Source of the DNA: Lactobacillales bacterium
GTDB taxonomy: Bacteria > Bacillota > Bacilli > Lactobacillales > Vagococcaceae
DNA: 11,985 nt
Assembly (NCBI GenBank): GCA_015655485.1
Contig: JAATEZ010000126.1
Coordinates: forward strand, 1 to 11,985
Direction of reading: 5' to 3'
This document shows, piece by piece, positions 1-7,523 of the stretch. The notes below the pieces were generated by a model. That model saw nothing but the letters and a program-made list of their open reading frames with translations. It searched no databases and had not been told where the DNA came from. The position numbers and the translations under genes were made by a program. How positions within the stretch are numbered: position 1 is the first letter of the stretch; every line of letters begins with the position of its first letter.

Positions 1-479
1 AAATCAGAACACGATCGAATGTTCCGATTCTTTTCCTGTCCAGTCGTAACGCCGACGCGGACAAGATCCTGGCGATGACGAGCGGCGGCGATGAATATAT
101 CGAAAAGCCCTTCAGCAATGAGGTTCTGATCGCAAAAATCAAAGCGATCCTTAGAAGAACCTATGAATATACGATCACTGAAAAAGAATATTTAACTTCC
201 GAAATTTATTATGACTATGACACAAATCGATTTCACGTTCAACAGGATTCGATCGAACTGACTAAATCTGAAAAAAAAATCATGGAGCTGCTCTTAAAAA
301 ATCGGGGAAAAATCATTACTCGGGAAGAAATAGCCTTTGAATTATGGCAAACAGATGAATTTGTTTCGGACACCTCTTTATCGGTACTGGTTTCAAGGCT
401 GCGCCATAAACTTAGTGTTCTTGCTGGAAAAAAAGAAATCGTCCAAACCAAGAAAGGTCTAGGGTACCTGATACCATGA
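1..479 (+). CDS. OmpR/BceR-type response regulator, 5' truncated by window edge
   Basis: This is the C-terminal part of a two-component response regulator. The frame is open from base 3 to the TGA at 477-479 (158 codons), so the ATG at 75 is internal and the true start lies before the window. The visible receiver end has the beta4 motif VPILFLSS and the conserved lysine of YIEKPFS in beta5. A winged-helix DNA-binding domain follows, with LTKSEKKIMELLLKN leading to the recognition region SLSVLVSRLRHKL and ending KGLGYLIP, as in the OmpR/PhoB family. The phospho-acceptor aspartate is off the edge. The gene overlaps the kinase by 4 bases (ATGA), so translation is probably coupled. Neighbours point to a Bce-type peptide-sensing system. 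The first 110 bases or so are visibly richer in GC than the rest of the gene. Confidence 0.93.
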   Translation, partial: IRTRSNVPILFLSSRNADADKILAMTSGGDEYIEKPFSNEVLIAKIKAILRRTYEYTITEKEYLTSEIYYDYDTNRFHVQQDSIELTKSEKKIMELLLKNRGKIITREEIAFELWQTDEFVSDTSLSVLVSRLRHKLSVLAGKKEIVQTKKGLGYLIP

Positions 480-1489
480 AAATTTTAGTTCTGTACATAA
501 AAAAACGCTGGAAACTGATCCTGATTTGTGCTGCGTTACTATTGTTATTAAATGGCTATTTTTTTATTTTTACTTATGAAAAGCTGCAGTTTTCAGACTT
601 GGCTTATCTAGATGTTTTATTGATTTTTTTCGGTTTCGTTTTTTTAGGAGCAGATATTTATAAGTTTTGGCAATTTGAAAGAGCAGTTGGCCGATTTTCA
701 TCAGAGCAAATGATTCTTGTCGACAGAGTAAAGCCTTTTTTATCCCCAGAGATCCAATTGATTTTGCAGCACAATGAAGAACGATATCGAACAGAGCATT
801 ATCGACAAGCACAACAGTTAAGTGAGCTGAGTGATTATATCGCTAAATGGTCGCATGAAATCAAATTACCGCTATCTGCATTGAAAATGATGAATGAGCG
901 CAATGAAGATCGTGAGTTAAAGGGTCAAATGACCTTTCAATTAGAACGAATCCAGCAGAATTTAAATACACTTTTAATGGCAAGCAAATGGCAAAACCCG
1001 CAAAATGACTTAGAATTGACCAAAGTTTCACTAGATCAAGCAGCAAAAGCAGCCATTCGCAATCATTCTTACTTTCTTATTCAGCAACATGTAGAAATCA
1101 CGGTTCAATTAGCCGCGCTATCTGTATACAGTGATGCCAGATGGCTGGTTTATGTCTTAGACCAACTACTGTCCAATTCACTGAAATATGCTTCAGATTC
1201 GCCTAAAGTCAGTTTATCTGCAAAAGTTGTCGAGCAGGCTGTTATTTTGGAGTATCGTGATAATGGCCAAGGGATTTCTGAACAAGATTTGCCTTATATT
1301 TTTGACAAAGGCTTTGTCGGAAATTCTTTTAGGGCAGGAAACTATCGTTCAACTGGGATGGGATTATATTTTGCAAGACAAATTTTGGAGAGATTAGGGC
1401 ATCGGATCGAAGCTGCTTCGGTTGAAGAGCAAGGAACTATTTTTAAAATTTATTTTGCCGATACGCGTGATTTTTTCTTGCTTACATAG
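476..1489 (+). CDS. Intramembrane-sensing histidine kinase (BceS-like)
   Basis: This is the sensor kinase partner of the upstream regulator, 337 residues. Two transmembrane helices (about 13-33 and 44-63) are separated by a very short extracellular loop, the layout of intramembrane-sensing kinases that have no sensor domain of their own and read the state of a BceAB transporter. The DHp phospho-acceptor is His127 in WSHEIKLPL. The catalytic domain shows the N box with Asn234 in LLSNSLKYA, the G1 box DNGQG (262-266) and the G2 box TGMGL (293-297). All catalytic boxes are intact, so the kinase should be active. The start ATG at 476 overlaps the regulator stop by 4 bases. The pairing with the ABC genes 119 bases downstream is by context and family, not by a direct test. 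Confidence 0.93.
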   Translation: MKILVLYIKKRWKLILICAALLLLLNGYFFIFTYEKLQFSDLAYLDVLLIFFGFVFLGADIYKFWQFERAVGRFSSEQMILVDRVKPFLSPEIQLILQHNEERYRTEHYRQAQQLSELSDYIAKWSHEIKLPLSALKMMNERNEDRELKGQMTFQLERIQQNLNTLLMASKWQNPQNDLELTKVSLDQAAKAAIRNHSYFLIQQHVEITVQLAALSVYSDARWLVYVLDQLLSNSLKYASDSPKVSLSAKVVEQAVILEYRDNGQGISEQDLPYIFDKGFVGNSFRAGNYRSTGMGLYFARQILERLGHRIEAASVEEQGTIFKIYFADTRDFFLLT

Positions 1490-1502
1490 ATGAAAGCTTC
1501 TG

Positions 1503-1515
1503 GCACAAAATGTAA
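1503..1515 (+). promoter_or_regulatory. Possible BceR-type operator dyad
   Basis: The sequence GCACAAAATGTAA in the gap before the transporter genes contains the dyad ACA-AAA-TGT. It resembles the BceR binding motif as I recall it (TNACA, spacer of 4, TGTAA), but the spacer here is 3 and the left half is imperfect. Its place upstream of the transporter fits a response-regulator site. I found no convincing -35/-10 pair after it, so this is tentative. Confidence 0.3.
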
Positions 1516-1557
1516 GGAGAATGAAAGGATTATTGATGTTAGAGATGATAAAGTAAG

Positions 1558-1595
1558 TTTATCAGGAATAAAGAGAGTATTGATCCCCTGATAAA
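1558..1595 (+). promoter_or_regulatory. Inverted repeat abutting the ABC ATPase ribosome binding site
   Basis: Nine-base perfect arms, TTTATCAGG at 1558-1566 and CCTGATAAA at 1587-1595, flank a 20-base loop. The second arm touches the ribosome binding site AAGGAGAA (1596-1603) of the ATPase gene. It could be an operator or a leader hairpin affecting translation. There is no U tract, so it is not an intrinsic terminator. Confidence 0.4.
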
Positions 1596-1608
1596 AAGGA
1601 GAATTTTT

Positions 1609-2364
1609 ATGAACAAAATCGTTGAAATCAAAAATCTGGTGAAAACTTATGGAAGTAAAGAATTTGAAACAAAAGCATTGAAGGCTATTGATCTGGATAT
1701 TTACGAAAATGACTTCATTGCGATCATGGGACCAAGTGGCAGCGGGAAAACAACCTTGTTAAATATGCTCTCCACTTTAGATAAACCGACACAAGGTTCG
1801 ATCCTGATTGACGGCGTGGATATCACCAAAATCAATAATAAGGATCTCTCTAAATTAAGAAAAGAAAAAATCGGGTTTATTTTCCAGGATTATAATCTGT
1901 TAGATAACATGTCATTAGAAGATAATATTGCCTTGCCGCTTTCTTTAGATGGAGTCGATAAAAAACAGATCATAGCCAAAACAGTAAAAATTGCCGCAAT
2001 GTTTGGTTTGACTGAACATTTAAAAAAATATCCTTATCAGTTATCCGGCGGTCAAAAGCAGCGGGGTGCCAGTGCCCGAGCCCTGATCACCGATCCTAAA
2101 ATCATCTTTGCAGATGAACCAACAGGAGCTTTGGATTCAAAATCGAGTCGTGATCTGCTGGAAAGTCTTGAATCTGCCAACCAGAGAAATCAGGCAACGA
2201 TTTTGATGGTGACTCACGATGCTTTCAGTGCCAGCTATGCCAAACAAGTATACATGCTGCGTGATGGGGCTATCACAGCACGTTTGAATGCGGGCAGGGA
2301 TCGCTCAGAATTTTATGATCGCATTCTAAAACTATTAGCTTCTATGGGGAGTGGATCAGAATGA
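1609..2364 (+). CDS. BceA-type ABC transporter ATPase
   Basis: This is the ATP-binding subunit of a peptide-antibiotic ABC transporter (MacB/BceA family), 251 residues as usual. It shows Walker A GPSGSGKTT (41-49), Q-loop Gln93, signature LSGGQKQR (145-152), Walker B IIFADEP with Glu170, D-loop GALD (173-176) and switch His203. After the signature the family usually has VAAARAL or similar; here it reads GASARAL, a mild variation. The start ATG is preceded by AAGGAGAA at 1596-1603. The stop overlaps the permease start by 4 bases (2361-2364). In BceAB systems the ATPase powers release of the peptide from its lipid target and flux-dependent signalling to the kinase. The specific peptide cannot be told from sequence. 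Confidence 0.95.
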   Translation: MNKIVEIKNLVKTYGSKEFETKALKAIDLDIYENDFIAIMGPSGSGKTTLLNMLSTLDKPTQGSILIDGVDITKINNKDLSKLRKEKIGFIFQDYNLLDNMSLEDNIALPLSLDGVDKKQIIAKTVKIAAMFGLTEHLKKYPYQLSGGQKQRGASARALITDPKIIFADEPTGALDSKSSRDLLESLESANQRNQATILMVTHDAFSASYAKQVYMLRDGAITARLNAGRDRSEFYDRILKLLASMGSGSE

Positions 2365-4274
2365 GTTTATTTCCATTATCTTTCTCAAATTTTAAACGCA
2401 GCCTGAAAAATTATGTTTCTCTGATCGCCTCCTTGTCTTTTACGATCTTCATCTTGTTTAACTTTCAAAATATTGTATTTTCCGATGCGTTAGACCAATT
2501 GCGTTATATGCAAAAAAGTTATATCAATATAGTCGTTCAATCTGTATCGGTCGTTCTGATCTTTTTTATGTTTTTCTTTGTCTGGTATGCGACAAATGTT
2601 TTTTTAAACCAGCGGAAAAAAGAAATCGGCATCTATACATTTATGGGGCTTGATAATAGCAAAATCGGGAGAATGTATTTATTAGAATCGCTTTTTACCG
2701 GACTTTTTGCTTTAATGATCGGGCTGTTCACAGGAATCATTTTTTCAAAGCTGTTTATGATGATTTTGCTAGCCATTTCAGATATCAGGGCGAATATTTC
2801 ATTTCAGATCTCACTGAACCCTATTTTGATCACTGCGGCCGTCTTCCTTGCTATTTATTTATTAATGATGCTTAAGGGTTATCTTAATATTGTCAGGAGC
2901 AGTGTTTTAGATATGCTTTCCGCCAGTAGAAAGAATGAATTAAGAAAGGAGTGCGGCTGGGTAACCGCTTTTAAAGTAGTGATCGGACTAGTCATCTTGT
3001 TAAGCGGCTATTTTGTGGCACTGCGCACAGGCAGTTTATCCTCAATGGGTTATGCGCTATTGGCTACTGTTCTTGTGATTATTGGTGTTTATCTGTTATA
3101 TGACGGGTTCATTCCCTTTATTTTACAAAAATTGACTGCAAATAAAGCTTTTTTATATCAAAAACAAAGGAATCTGTGGGTCAATAATCTGGCTTTTCGA
3201 ATGAAAAAAAATTATCGAACTTATGCGATCGTAACGATTCTATTGACCAGCAGTGTGACGGTTTTGGCCACTTCGCTTGCCATGAAAAATCGTTATGACG
3301 GAGTCGCAAATTTTCGTGAGACCTATACGTATCAAGTGATGAGTTTCAGCAAAATGGATCAGGCGGAATTGACCCGGCGAGTAGAAAAAGATAATAAGAT
3401 CAAGTATCAGTCAAGCATGATGATTTCCGTGTTGAAAAGTAATCGAGTGGATACGCAGTTCTCAGAGAGCGGTTACAGTATTATTTCCTATTCTCAAATC
3501 AAAGCTGCGGCAAAGGCTGCCAATCAAACTTTTGATTATCCCAAGTTAGAGGAAAATGAAGTCATCGAATTGGATCACCAGTATATTATGAGTTTCGCTT
3601 CAGATTTTACGGGCACTCAGAAAATGAAAATGGATGGTCAAACTTATGAGATCACTGCGGTCTCTAAAACTCCTTATCTGGGTTCGTTACAAGAAAATAT
3701 GGAAACTTATATAGTCAGCGATGAGACCTATCAACGACTAAAGCCTACGATGCAGACCTTGTATTTAGAAAATATTCGCATCAAAAATCCGCAGAATTTT
3801 GCCGCTTCTAAAGACGACTTAGATCCATTGATGACGGCAGAATTAGACCCGGAGAACAGTCAATCGATCCAATATGTGGCTGTTGATCCAAGCAATCCGG
3901 ATATTTCCTGGATCCGGATCATGTATTCCATTACAGTATTTTTATTTTTAGTTTTCCTGTTTGCCTCAGTCAGCGTGATCTTCATGAAATTATATAACGA
4001 TGCTTTTGATGACAAGGAACGTTATACGATTTTAAAGAAAATCGGCATTCCAAAGAAAACATTGCGCCAGTCGATCGCAAAAGAGATCCGTTTTGCTTAT
4101 TTTTGTCCATTTGTACTGATGGTCATTTCATCCTATTTTTCTGTACATGCCTTAGCCAATGTTATGAAAACAAACCTGATCCAAATAAATATTTACAGTA
4201 CATTGGCTATTGGCATCATCTGCTTTATTTTCTACCACATATCTGTGAATTCTTTTATAAAAAATATTGCATAG
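2361..4274 (+). CDS. BceB-type FtsX-domain ABC transporter permease
   Basis: This is the membrane subunit partnering the upstream ATPase, 637 residues, within the usual size for BceB proteins. Ten hydrophobic segments are visible (about 20-38, 58-84, 108-135, 150-170, 203-222, 229-255, 288-308, 519-543, 573-596, 606-632). The roughly 205-residue hydrophilic stretch between helices 7 and 8 is the large extracellular domain that defines the BceB class and sets ligand specificity. FtsX-like segments lie on both sides of it. The motif QRKKEIGIYTFMG after helix 2 is the typical FtsX coupling region. Start and ATPase stop overlap by 4 bases, indicating translational coupling. A strong terminator follows 3 bases after the stop. 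The inducing peptide is unknown. Confidence 0.93.
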   Translation: MSLFPLSFSNFKRSLKNYVSLIASLSFTIFILFNFQNIVFSDALDQLRYMQKSYINIVVQSVSVVLIFFMFFFVWYATNVFLNQRKKEIGIYTFMGLDNSKIGRMYLLESLFTGLFALMIGLFTGIIFSKLFMMILLAISDIRANISFQISLNPILITAAVFLAIYLLMMLKGYLNIVRSSVLDMLSASRKNELRKECGWVTAFKVVIGLVILLSGYFVALRTGSLSSMGYALLATVLVIIGVYLLYDGFIPFILQKLTANKAFLYQKQRNLWVNNLAFRMKKNYRTYAIVTILLTSSVTVLATSLAMKNRYDGVANFRETYTYQVMSFSKMDQAELTRRVEKDNKIKYQSSMMISVLKSNRVDTQFSESGYSIISYSQIKAAAKAANQTFDYPKLEENEVIELDHQYIMSFASDFTGTQKMKMDGQTYEITAVSKTPYLGSLQENMETYIVSDETYQRLKPTMQTLYLENIRIKNPQNFAASKDDLDPLMTAELDPENSQSIQYVAVDPSNPDISWIRIMYSITVFLFLVFLFASVSVIFMKLYNDAFDDKERYTILKKIGIPKKTLRQSIAKEIRFAYFCPFVLMVISSYFSVHALANVMKTNLIQINIYSTLAIGIICFIFYHISVNSFIKNIA

Positions 4275-4276
4275 TA

Positions 4277-4332
4277 AAATCCAAAAAAGTGTCAAGAATC
4301 ATAGTGATAACTCTTGACACTTTTTTGGATTT
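4277..4332. terminator. Bidirectional intrinsic terminator, 21-bp perfect stem
   Basis: Arms 4277-4297 and 4312-4332 are exact reverse complements, with a 14-base loop. The stem is A-rich on the 5' side and T-rich on the 3' side in both orientations (AAAAAA/TTTTTT near its outer part). It lies between the permease stop (4274) and the UPF0340 stop (4375), so it can end transcription of both converging operons. Confidence 0.9.
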
Positions 4333-4374
4333 GTCTTTAAACTGCTGTAATAAATGAAGAAGTGAAAATAAGCA

Positions 4375-4929
4375 TTATAGTGCTTGGTATTCCGCTCTTT
4401 TACCGCCAATCAATTTTGGTCTGGAGGTTAAGGCAGTGACATGGGCCGCGCCCAATTCCTTAAGAGCGAGACGAAGAGGGATCTGAACATGTTTGATATG
4501 CATAGCGATCGCTGTATCGCCAATATCGATGCCGGCTTTTGCCGTGATGTGTTCGATTTCAACGGGATCTTTAAATAATTCAAAAGCGGCGACAGAGCAG
4601 GCACCGCCGGCATGCAGTGCCGGTACGACTGAAACGATCTCAAAATCTTTTTTTTCTGCAAGTTCTCGTTCAACGACCAAAGCCCGGTTGATATGTTCAC
4701 AACCTTGAACTGCCAGATAAATATTCTTTTCTTTTACTAATTCTAAAATCGTTTGGACAATGACTTTTCCAATTTCTTTGTTGGAACTCTTACCTATCAC
4801 GCCACCGACAACTTCACTGCTGCTGCAACCTAAAACGAAGATCTCACCTGCTTTGATCCCGGAAATTTCAAGTAGCTCTTTCATCATCACTTTTAAATCT
4901 TGTTGAATTTTTTCTGCTGACTGACTCAT
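4375..4929 (-). CDS. UPF0340/DUF436 (TIGR01440) family protein, YwlG-like
   Basis: This is a 184-residue protein of the UPF0340 family (B. subtilis YwlG type), whose biochemical function I do not know. Characteristic blocks are FVLGCSSSEVVGGVIG (31-46), VQGCEHINRALVVERE (74-89), VVPALHAGGACSVAAF (101-116) and the C-terminal RPKLIGG (170-176). Conserved cysteines at 35, 77 and 111 and His79 and His107 suggest a catalytic or metal-binding site, which is inference. It has no signal peptide or membrane segment. The start is preceded by AGGGGG, and the gene lies 11 bases after the ECF component stop as last gene of the operon. I recall the same kinase, ECF component and DUF436 order in streptococci, which argues for a role in salvage of the same vitamin precursor. 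Confidence 0.88.
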   Translation of the reverse strand: MSQSAEKIQQDLKVMMKELLEISGIKAGEIFVLGCSSSEVVGGVIGKSSNKEIGKVIVQTILELVKEKNIYLAVQGCEHINRALVVERELAEKKDFEIVSVVPALHAGGACSVAAFELFKDPVEIEHITAKAGIDIGDTAIAMHIKHVQIPLRLALKELGAAHVTALTSRPKLIGGKRAEYQAL

Positions 4930-4940
4930 TATTTTTCCCC

Positions 4941-5453
4941 CTACGGATTATCTAATTTTGTTAAATTTTTTTTGGAGATTTTTTTCAAGGCTGCGGCAAC
5001 TGGGACTGTAACAATGATGCCTAAGATATTTTGAATGACATTCCCTAAAACCGAAAGAATAGAAGCGTAAAAACCGTAAAGCAAAGCGCCAGCTAAAAAA
5101 TAACCGGCTACCATGACTAATGATGCAGCAAAAAGCCCAATAATCAGTTTACTCCTGCTATTTTGAAAAGCAATTTTTCCACAGACATAACCCTGAAGTC
5201 CATGGATCAGGATCGAGAAAGGCGCCCATTGTGCGTAACCTGAAAGAAGATCGATCATGCCGCCACTGACGGCACCTACGATGGCAGCGGAAGGACCGCC
5301 TAAAACTAATGCAGTTACATAGATACCAGCCTCGGCCAAAGTCACAAAACCTTTTGTAGGCGGTACGGGAATAATAAAGAATAAAGATAAAGTGACAGTA
5401 GCAGCTGTCAGCATGGCTAGTAGCGGGATTCTGGTTTTACTCATTTTTTTCAT
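4941..5453 (-). CDS. ECF transporter S component (HMP/thiazole/pyridoxine type)
   Basis: This is the membrane substrate-binding subunit of an energy-coupling-factor vitamin transporter, 170 residues, with about six hydrophobic helices and a positive N-terminus (MKKMSKTR). The first helix carries AMLTA, an AxxxA pattern like that used by S components to dock on EcfT. The central region (SGGMIDLLSGY, then WAPFSILIHGLQGY) is typical of the thiamine-precursor and pyridoxine S-component group. I chose the ATG at 5453 because AGGAG sits 7 bases upstream; an extension to 5498 would add 15 charged residues without such a site. The gene overlaps the kinase gene by 17 bases. No EcfA/EcfT gene is present, so it should share the general ECF module encoded elsewhere. 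The substrate is inferred only from the adjacent kinase. Confidence 0.85.
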   Translation of the reverse strand: MKKMSKTRIPLLAMLTAATVTLSLFFIIPVPPTKGFVTLAEAGIYVTALVLGGPSAAIVGAVSGGMIDLLSGYAQWAPFSILIHGLQGYVCGKIAFQNSRSKLIIGLFAASLVMVAGYFLAGALLYGFYASILSVLGNVIQNILGIIVTVPVAAALKKISKKNLTKLDNP

Positions 5454-6267
5454 GGAATTTCTCCTTTCTTTTCTCTCGATAAGCCCCTTGCCAGACATTT
5501 CCTAGTTCTGGTGAAAAATCACAGCCGTCAGCAATTCCGGCAAAAACAAACTCTTTGGCCAATTCGACGGCTTTCTTTATCGGCATACCCTTAGCTATTC
5601 CTGCAGTGATCCCTGCGGCAAAAGTGCATCCGGCGCCGTTAATATAGTGACTGTCTAATTTGGGATATCGAAATTCATAATTTTTTTTATTGTCGAGTAA
5701 AAGATCGACTGCTGTGGCTCCGGGAATTCTTTGACCCCCTTTGATAACCACGTTTTCAACACCAAATTCTTGAATTTTTTTTGCTGCTTGTTTCATCTTG
5801 GGGATGGATCCGATTTTAGGGATATCTGCAAGCAGTTCCGCCTCGACCAAATTTGGTGTAGTGACGAAAGCCAGCGGCAGCAGAACATTTCTCATCAGCT
5901 CGAAAAAAGGCTGAGCTAAGGTAGCAGCAGTTTCTTTAAATGCTAAAACTGGATCTACGATCAAAGGAATAGACGATTTTTTTTTAAGAAGATTTGCCAC
6001 TAGTTTTAGGTTTTCCTGATTTCCAAGCATCCCGATCTTTATCGCAGCTAAATCAGGGTACATAGCAAAAATACTTGTCAGCTGCTCATAAAGCAAGGCA
6101 GTTGGAACAGGATCAATGATGAAATTTTGTTGTTCATCTATACTAGTTATACAAGTTAATGCTTGGACACCAAATACTCCATATTCCGCAAAAGTCCTTA
6201 AATCAGCCTGCATGCCGCCAGCACCGGAGGAATCCGAACCGGAGATCGTTAAAACTTTTTTTACCAC
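5437..6267 (-). CDS. thiD: ThiD/PdxK-family hydroxymethylpyrimidine or pyridoxal kinase
   Basis: This is a ribokinase-fold kinase of 276 residues that phosphorylates HMP/HMP-P or a B6 vitamer. It shows the substrate motif ISGSDSSGAGGMQADLRTF (8-26), KIGMLG (77-82) and the anion-hole motif GAGC (211-214, with Cys214). The GAGCTF form resembles the ThiD-like PdxK group (B. subtilis PdxK, S. aureus PLK), whereas classic ThiD has GTGCT. The lid position that is Cys110 in dual-cysteine pyridoxal kinases is Phe110 here, and the residue before GAGC is Asn rather than His, so the hemithioacetal mechanism is unlikely. The start is GTG at 6267 with GGGGAGGG 5 bases upstream. It is first gene of the operon with the ECF component. 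The symbol thiD reflects the family; pdxK cannot be excluded. Confidence 0.85.
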   Translation of the reverse strand: MVKKVLTISGSDSSGAGGMQADLRTFAEYGVFGVQALTCITSIDEQQNFIIDPVPTALLYEQLTSIFAMYPDLAAIKIGMLGNQENLKLVANLLKKKSSIPLIVDPVLAFKETAATLAQPFFELMRNVLLPLAFVTTPNLVEAELLADIPKIGSIPKMKQAAKKIQEFGVENVVIKGGQRIPGATAVDLLLDNKKNYEFRYPKLDSHYINGAGCTFAAGITAGIAKGMPIKKAVELAKEFVFAGIADGCDFSPELGNVWQGAYREKRKEKFHEKNE

Positions 6268-6290
6268 AAGATCCCTCCCCGCAATTTTTA

Positions 6291-6320
6291 ATAATAAGTG
6301 TAGTGCAGAGTTGATGGCAA
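6291..6320 (-). promoter_or_regulatory. Predicted promoter of the kinase-ECF-UPF0340 operon
   Basis: On the - strand TTGCCA (6320-6315) is followed after 18 bases by TATTAT (6296-6291). Transcription would begin near 6284, leaving a leader of under 20 bases before the GTG at 6267. That is too short for a TPP riboswitch, and no THI-box motif is visible. Confidence 0.55.
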
Positions 6321-6344
6321 AAAAACAGCCAAATGGCAGTTTTT
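6321..6344. repeat. Imperfect palindrome upstream of the kinase promoter
   Basis: Ten-base arms with one mismatch, AAAAACAGCC and GGCAGTTTTT, are separated by AAAT. The palindrome abuts the -35 element of the kinase promoter. It could be a regulator site or a weak bidirectional terminator separating the divergent operons; the GC stem is only 3 bp. Confidence 0.35.
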
Positions 6345-6424
6345 CATCTCATCCAATTATCGGTGGAATGAATTTGGGTTTAAAGTAGAAGATAAGATTT
6401 TTTTTGAAAGCGGGGGAAAAAATG

Positions 6425-6453
6425 TTGACAAATCGCGAAGAGATTGATATTTT
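6425..6453 (+). promoter_or_regulatory. Predicted promoter of the LacI-family gene
   Basis: A consensus -35 TTGACA (6425-6430) is followed after 17 bases by TATTTT (6448-6453). The operator palindrome at 6460-6471 covers the expected transcription start, consistent with autorepression. Confidence 0.7.
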
Positions 6454-6459
6454 AGAAGA

Positions 6460-6471
6460 GTAATCGATTAC
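6460..6471. promoter_or_regulatory. LacI-family operator O1, GTAATCGATTAC
   Basis: A perfect 12-base palindrome lies just after the -10 of the repressor promoter. The core TAATCGATTA recurs twice before the epimerase gene (7584-7593 and 7651-7660). The symmetric core with central CG is typical of LacI-family operators. Confidence 0.75.
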
Positions 6472-6490
6472 GCGTTTAAAGGAAGTACAA

Positions 6491-7503
6491 ATGAAAAAAA
6501 AAAAATTTCTATAAAAGATATTGCTAAACTCAGTGAGGTCTCAGTTGCAACAGTTTCCCGGGTGATCAATAACAATGGTCGTTTCTCTGAAGAAACGCGA
6601 AAAAAAGTTGAAAAAGTCATTTCTGAAACCGGCTATGAAACGAATGATGTGGCTAAAAGTTTACGCATGCAAAAATCAAATACGATTGGGATACTGATTC
6701 CTGATATCAGCAGTTCCTTCTTTTCGAAGGTAGTAAAAAAAATTGAAGCTTTTCTCTTTTCAAAAGGATATTCTACTATCATTTGTAATACGGATCGAAA
6801 TGCGGATAAGGAAAATGCTTATTTGAGGATGTTGGAAGGAAAGATGATCGATGGTCTGATCGTTATTTCAGGAGTCAAAGCATTTGGATTGGACAGCATG
6901 AGTAAAAATATCCCGGTAGTTTGTATTGACCGGGAACCTCGAGATAAAGAAACGATTTTGATTGAATCCAATCATTTTCAAGGAGCCTTTCTGGCTACTG
7001 AAGCGATGATACAAAAAGGAAGCCGCAAGATCGCGATCATTGTTCAAAGAGAATATCTATCTTCTTCTCGTGATCGGATAAATGGCTATTGTCAGGCGTT
7101 AGAAGACTACAGTTTACCTTTTTCTCAAGAACAGATCATTCGCTTGCCGGATGTTATTGAACCTTCGCGAACTGAATTGGCAAAAGCAGCATTATTGGCC
7201 AGATTTAAAAAAGGTCAAAGATTTGATGGTGCCTTTGCGATCAATGACCGGCTGGCCATAGGTGCGGTTCAGGCCGCTTTAGAAAATGGTTTAACTATTC
7301 CAAGCGAGTTTCGAGTAATGGGCTTTGATAATGATTCTATTTCAAAATATTGTCAGCCCAAATTATCAACGATCAATCAAGACAGCACTGGAATTGCCGA
7401 AAAGGCCAGCCAGGCACTGTTAAGCTTGATCGAAACACCAACAAAAAAAGTAGCGCGGCATCAGGTCATCGATGTAGAGTTGATTGTAAGAGAAACAATT
7501 TAA
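6491..7503 (+). pseudogene. LacI/RbsR-type repressor, out of frame across an A12 tract after the start codon
   Basis: This is a LacI-family sugar repressor, about 337 residues if the frame is restored. The ATG at 6491 has a good ribosome binding site (AAAGGAAG, 6478-6485), but it is followed by 12 A (6494-6505). Read directly it reaches a stop after 12 codons. A shift of -1, or one extra A, gives MKKKKISIKDIAKLSEVS, a perfect LacI helix-turn-helix (then VSVATVSRVINN) and hinge segment NDVAKSLRM. The core domain is complete, including FAINDRLAIGAVQAALENG and VMGFDND near the C-terminus. The correct frame has no ATG, GTG or TTG before 6562, and that GTG lies inside the helix-turn-helix with no binding site. 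The gene is therefore broken, misread by sequencing, or expressed by slippage. It probably controlled the epimerase-rpiB-PTS genes through the TAATCGATTA operators. Confidence 0.85.
6494..6505 (+). repeat. A12 homopolymer at the repressor start codon
   Basis: Twelve consecutive A follow the ATG directly. Ten or thirteen would place the LacI domain in frame; twelve does not. Tracts of this length are prone to replication slippage, RNA polymerase slippage and sequencing error. Confidence 0.95.
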
Positions 7504-7523
7504 ATGTGTTTTTCTTACAGAAC

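Noticed and set aside
1490..1591. 33-codon reading frame directly after the kinase stop
   Set aside because: No ribosome binding site, no recognisable features, and it overlaps the likely regulatory elements of the transporter genes.
5454..5498. N-terminal extension of the ECF component
   Set aside because: AGGAG lies before the internal ATG at 5453; the extra 15 residues overlap the kinase gene and are unlike family N-termini.
6116..6388. 90-codon + strand frame over the kinase start region
   Set aside because: Antisense shadow of the kinase gene with no ribosome binding site and no family resemblance.
6405..6418. Catabolite-responsive element (TGAAAGCGGGGGAA)
   Set aside because: Only the left half fits the cre consensus; the right half has several mismatches.
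6268..6424. TPP riboswitch before the kinase operon
   Set aside because: No THI-box motifs on the - strand, and the predicted promoter leaves a leader of under 20 bases.
6562..7503. Shorter LacI protein starting at the GTG at 6562
   Set aside because: It would begin inside the helix-turn-helix and has no ribosome binding site; the real start is the ATG at 6491 with a frame break.
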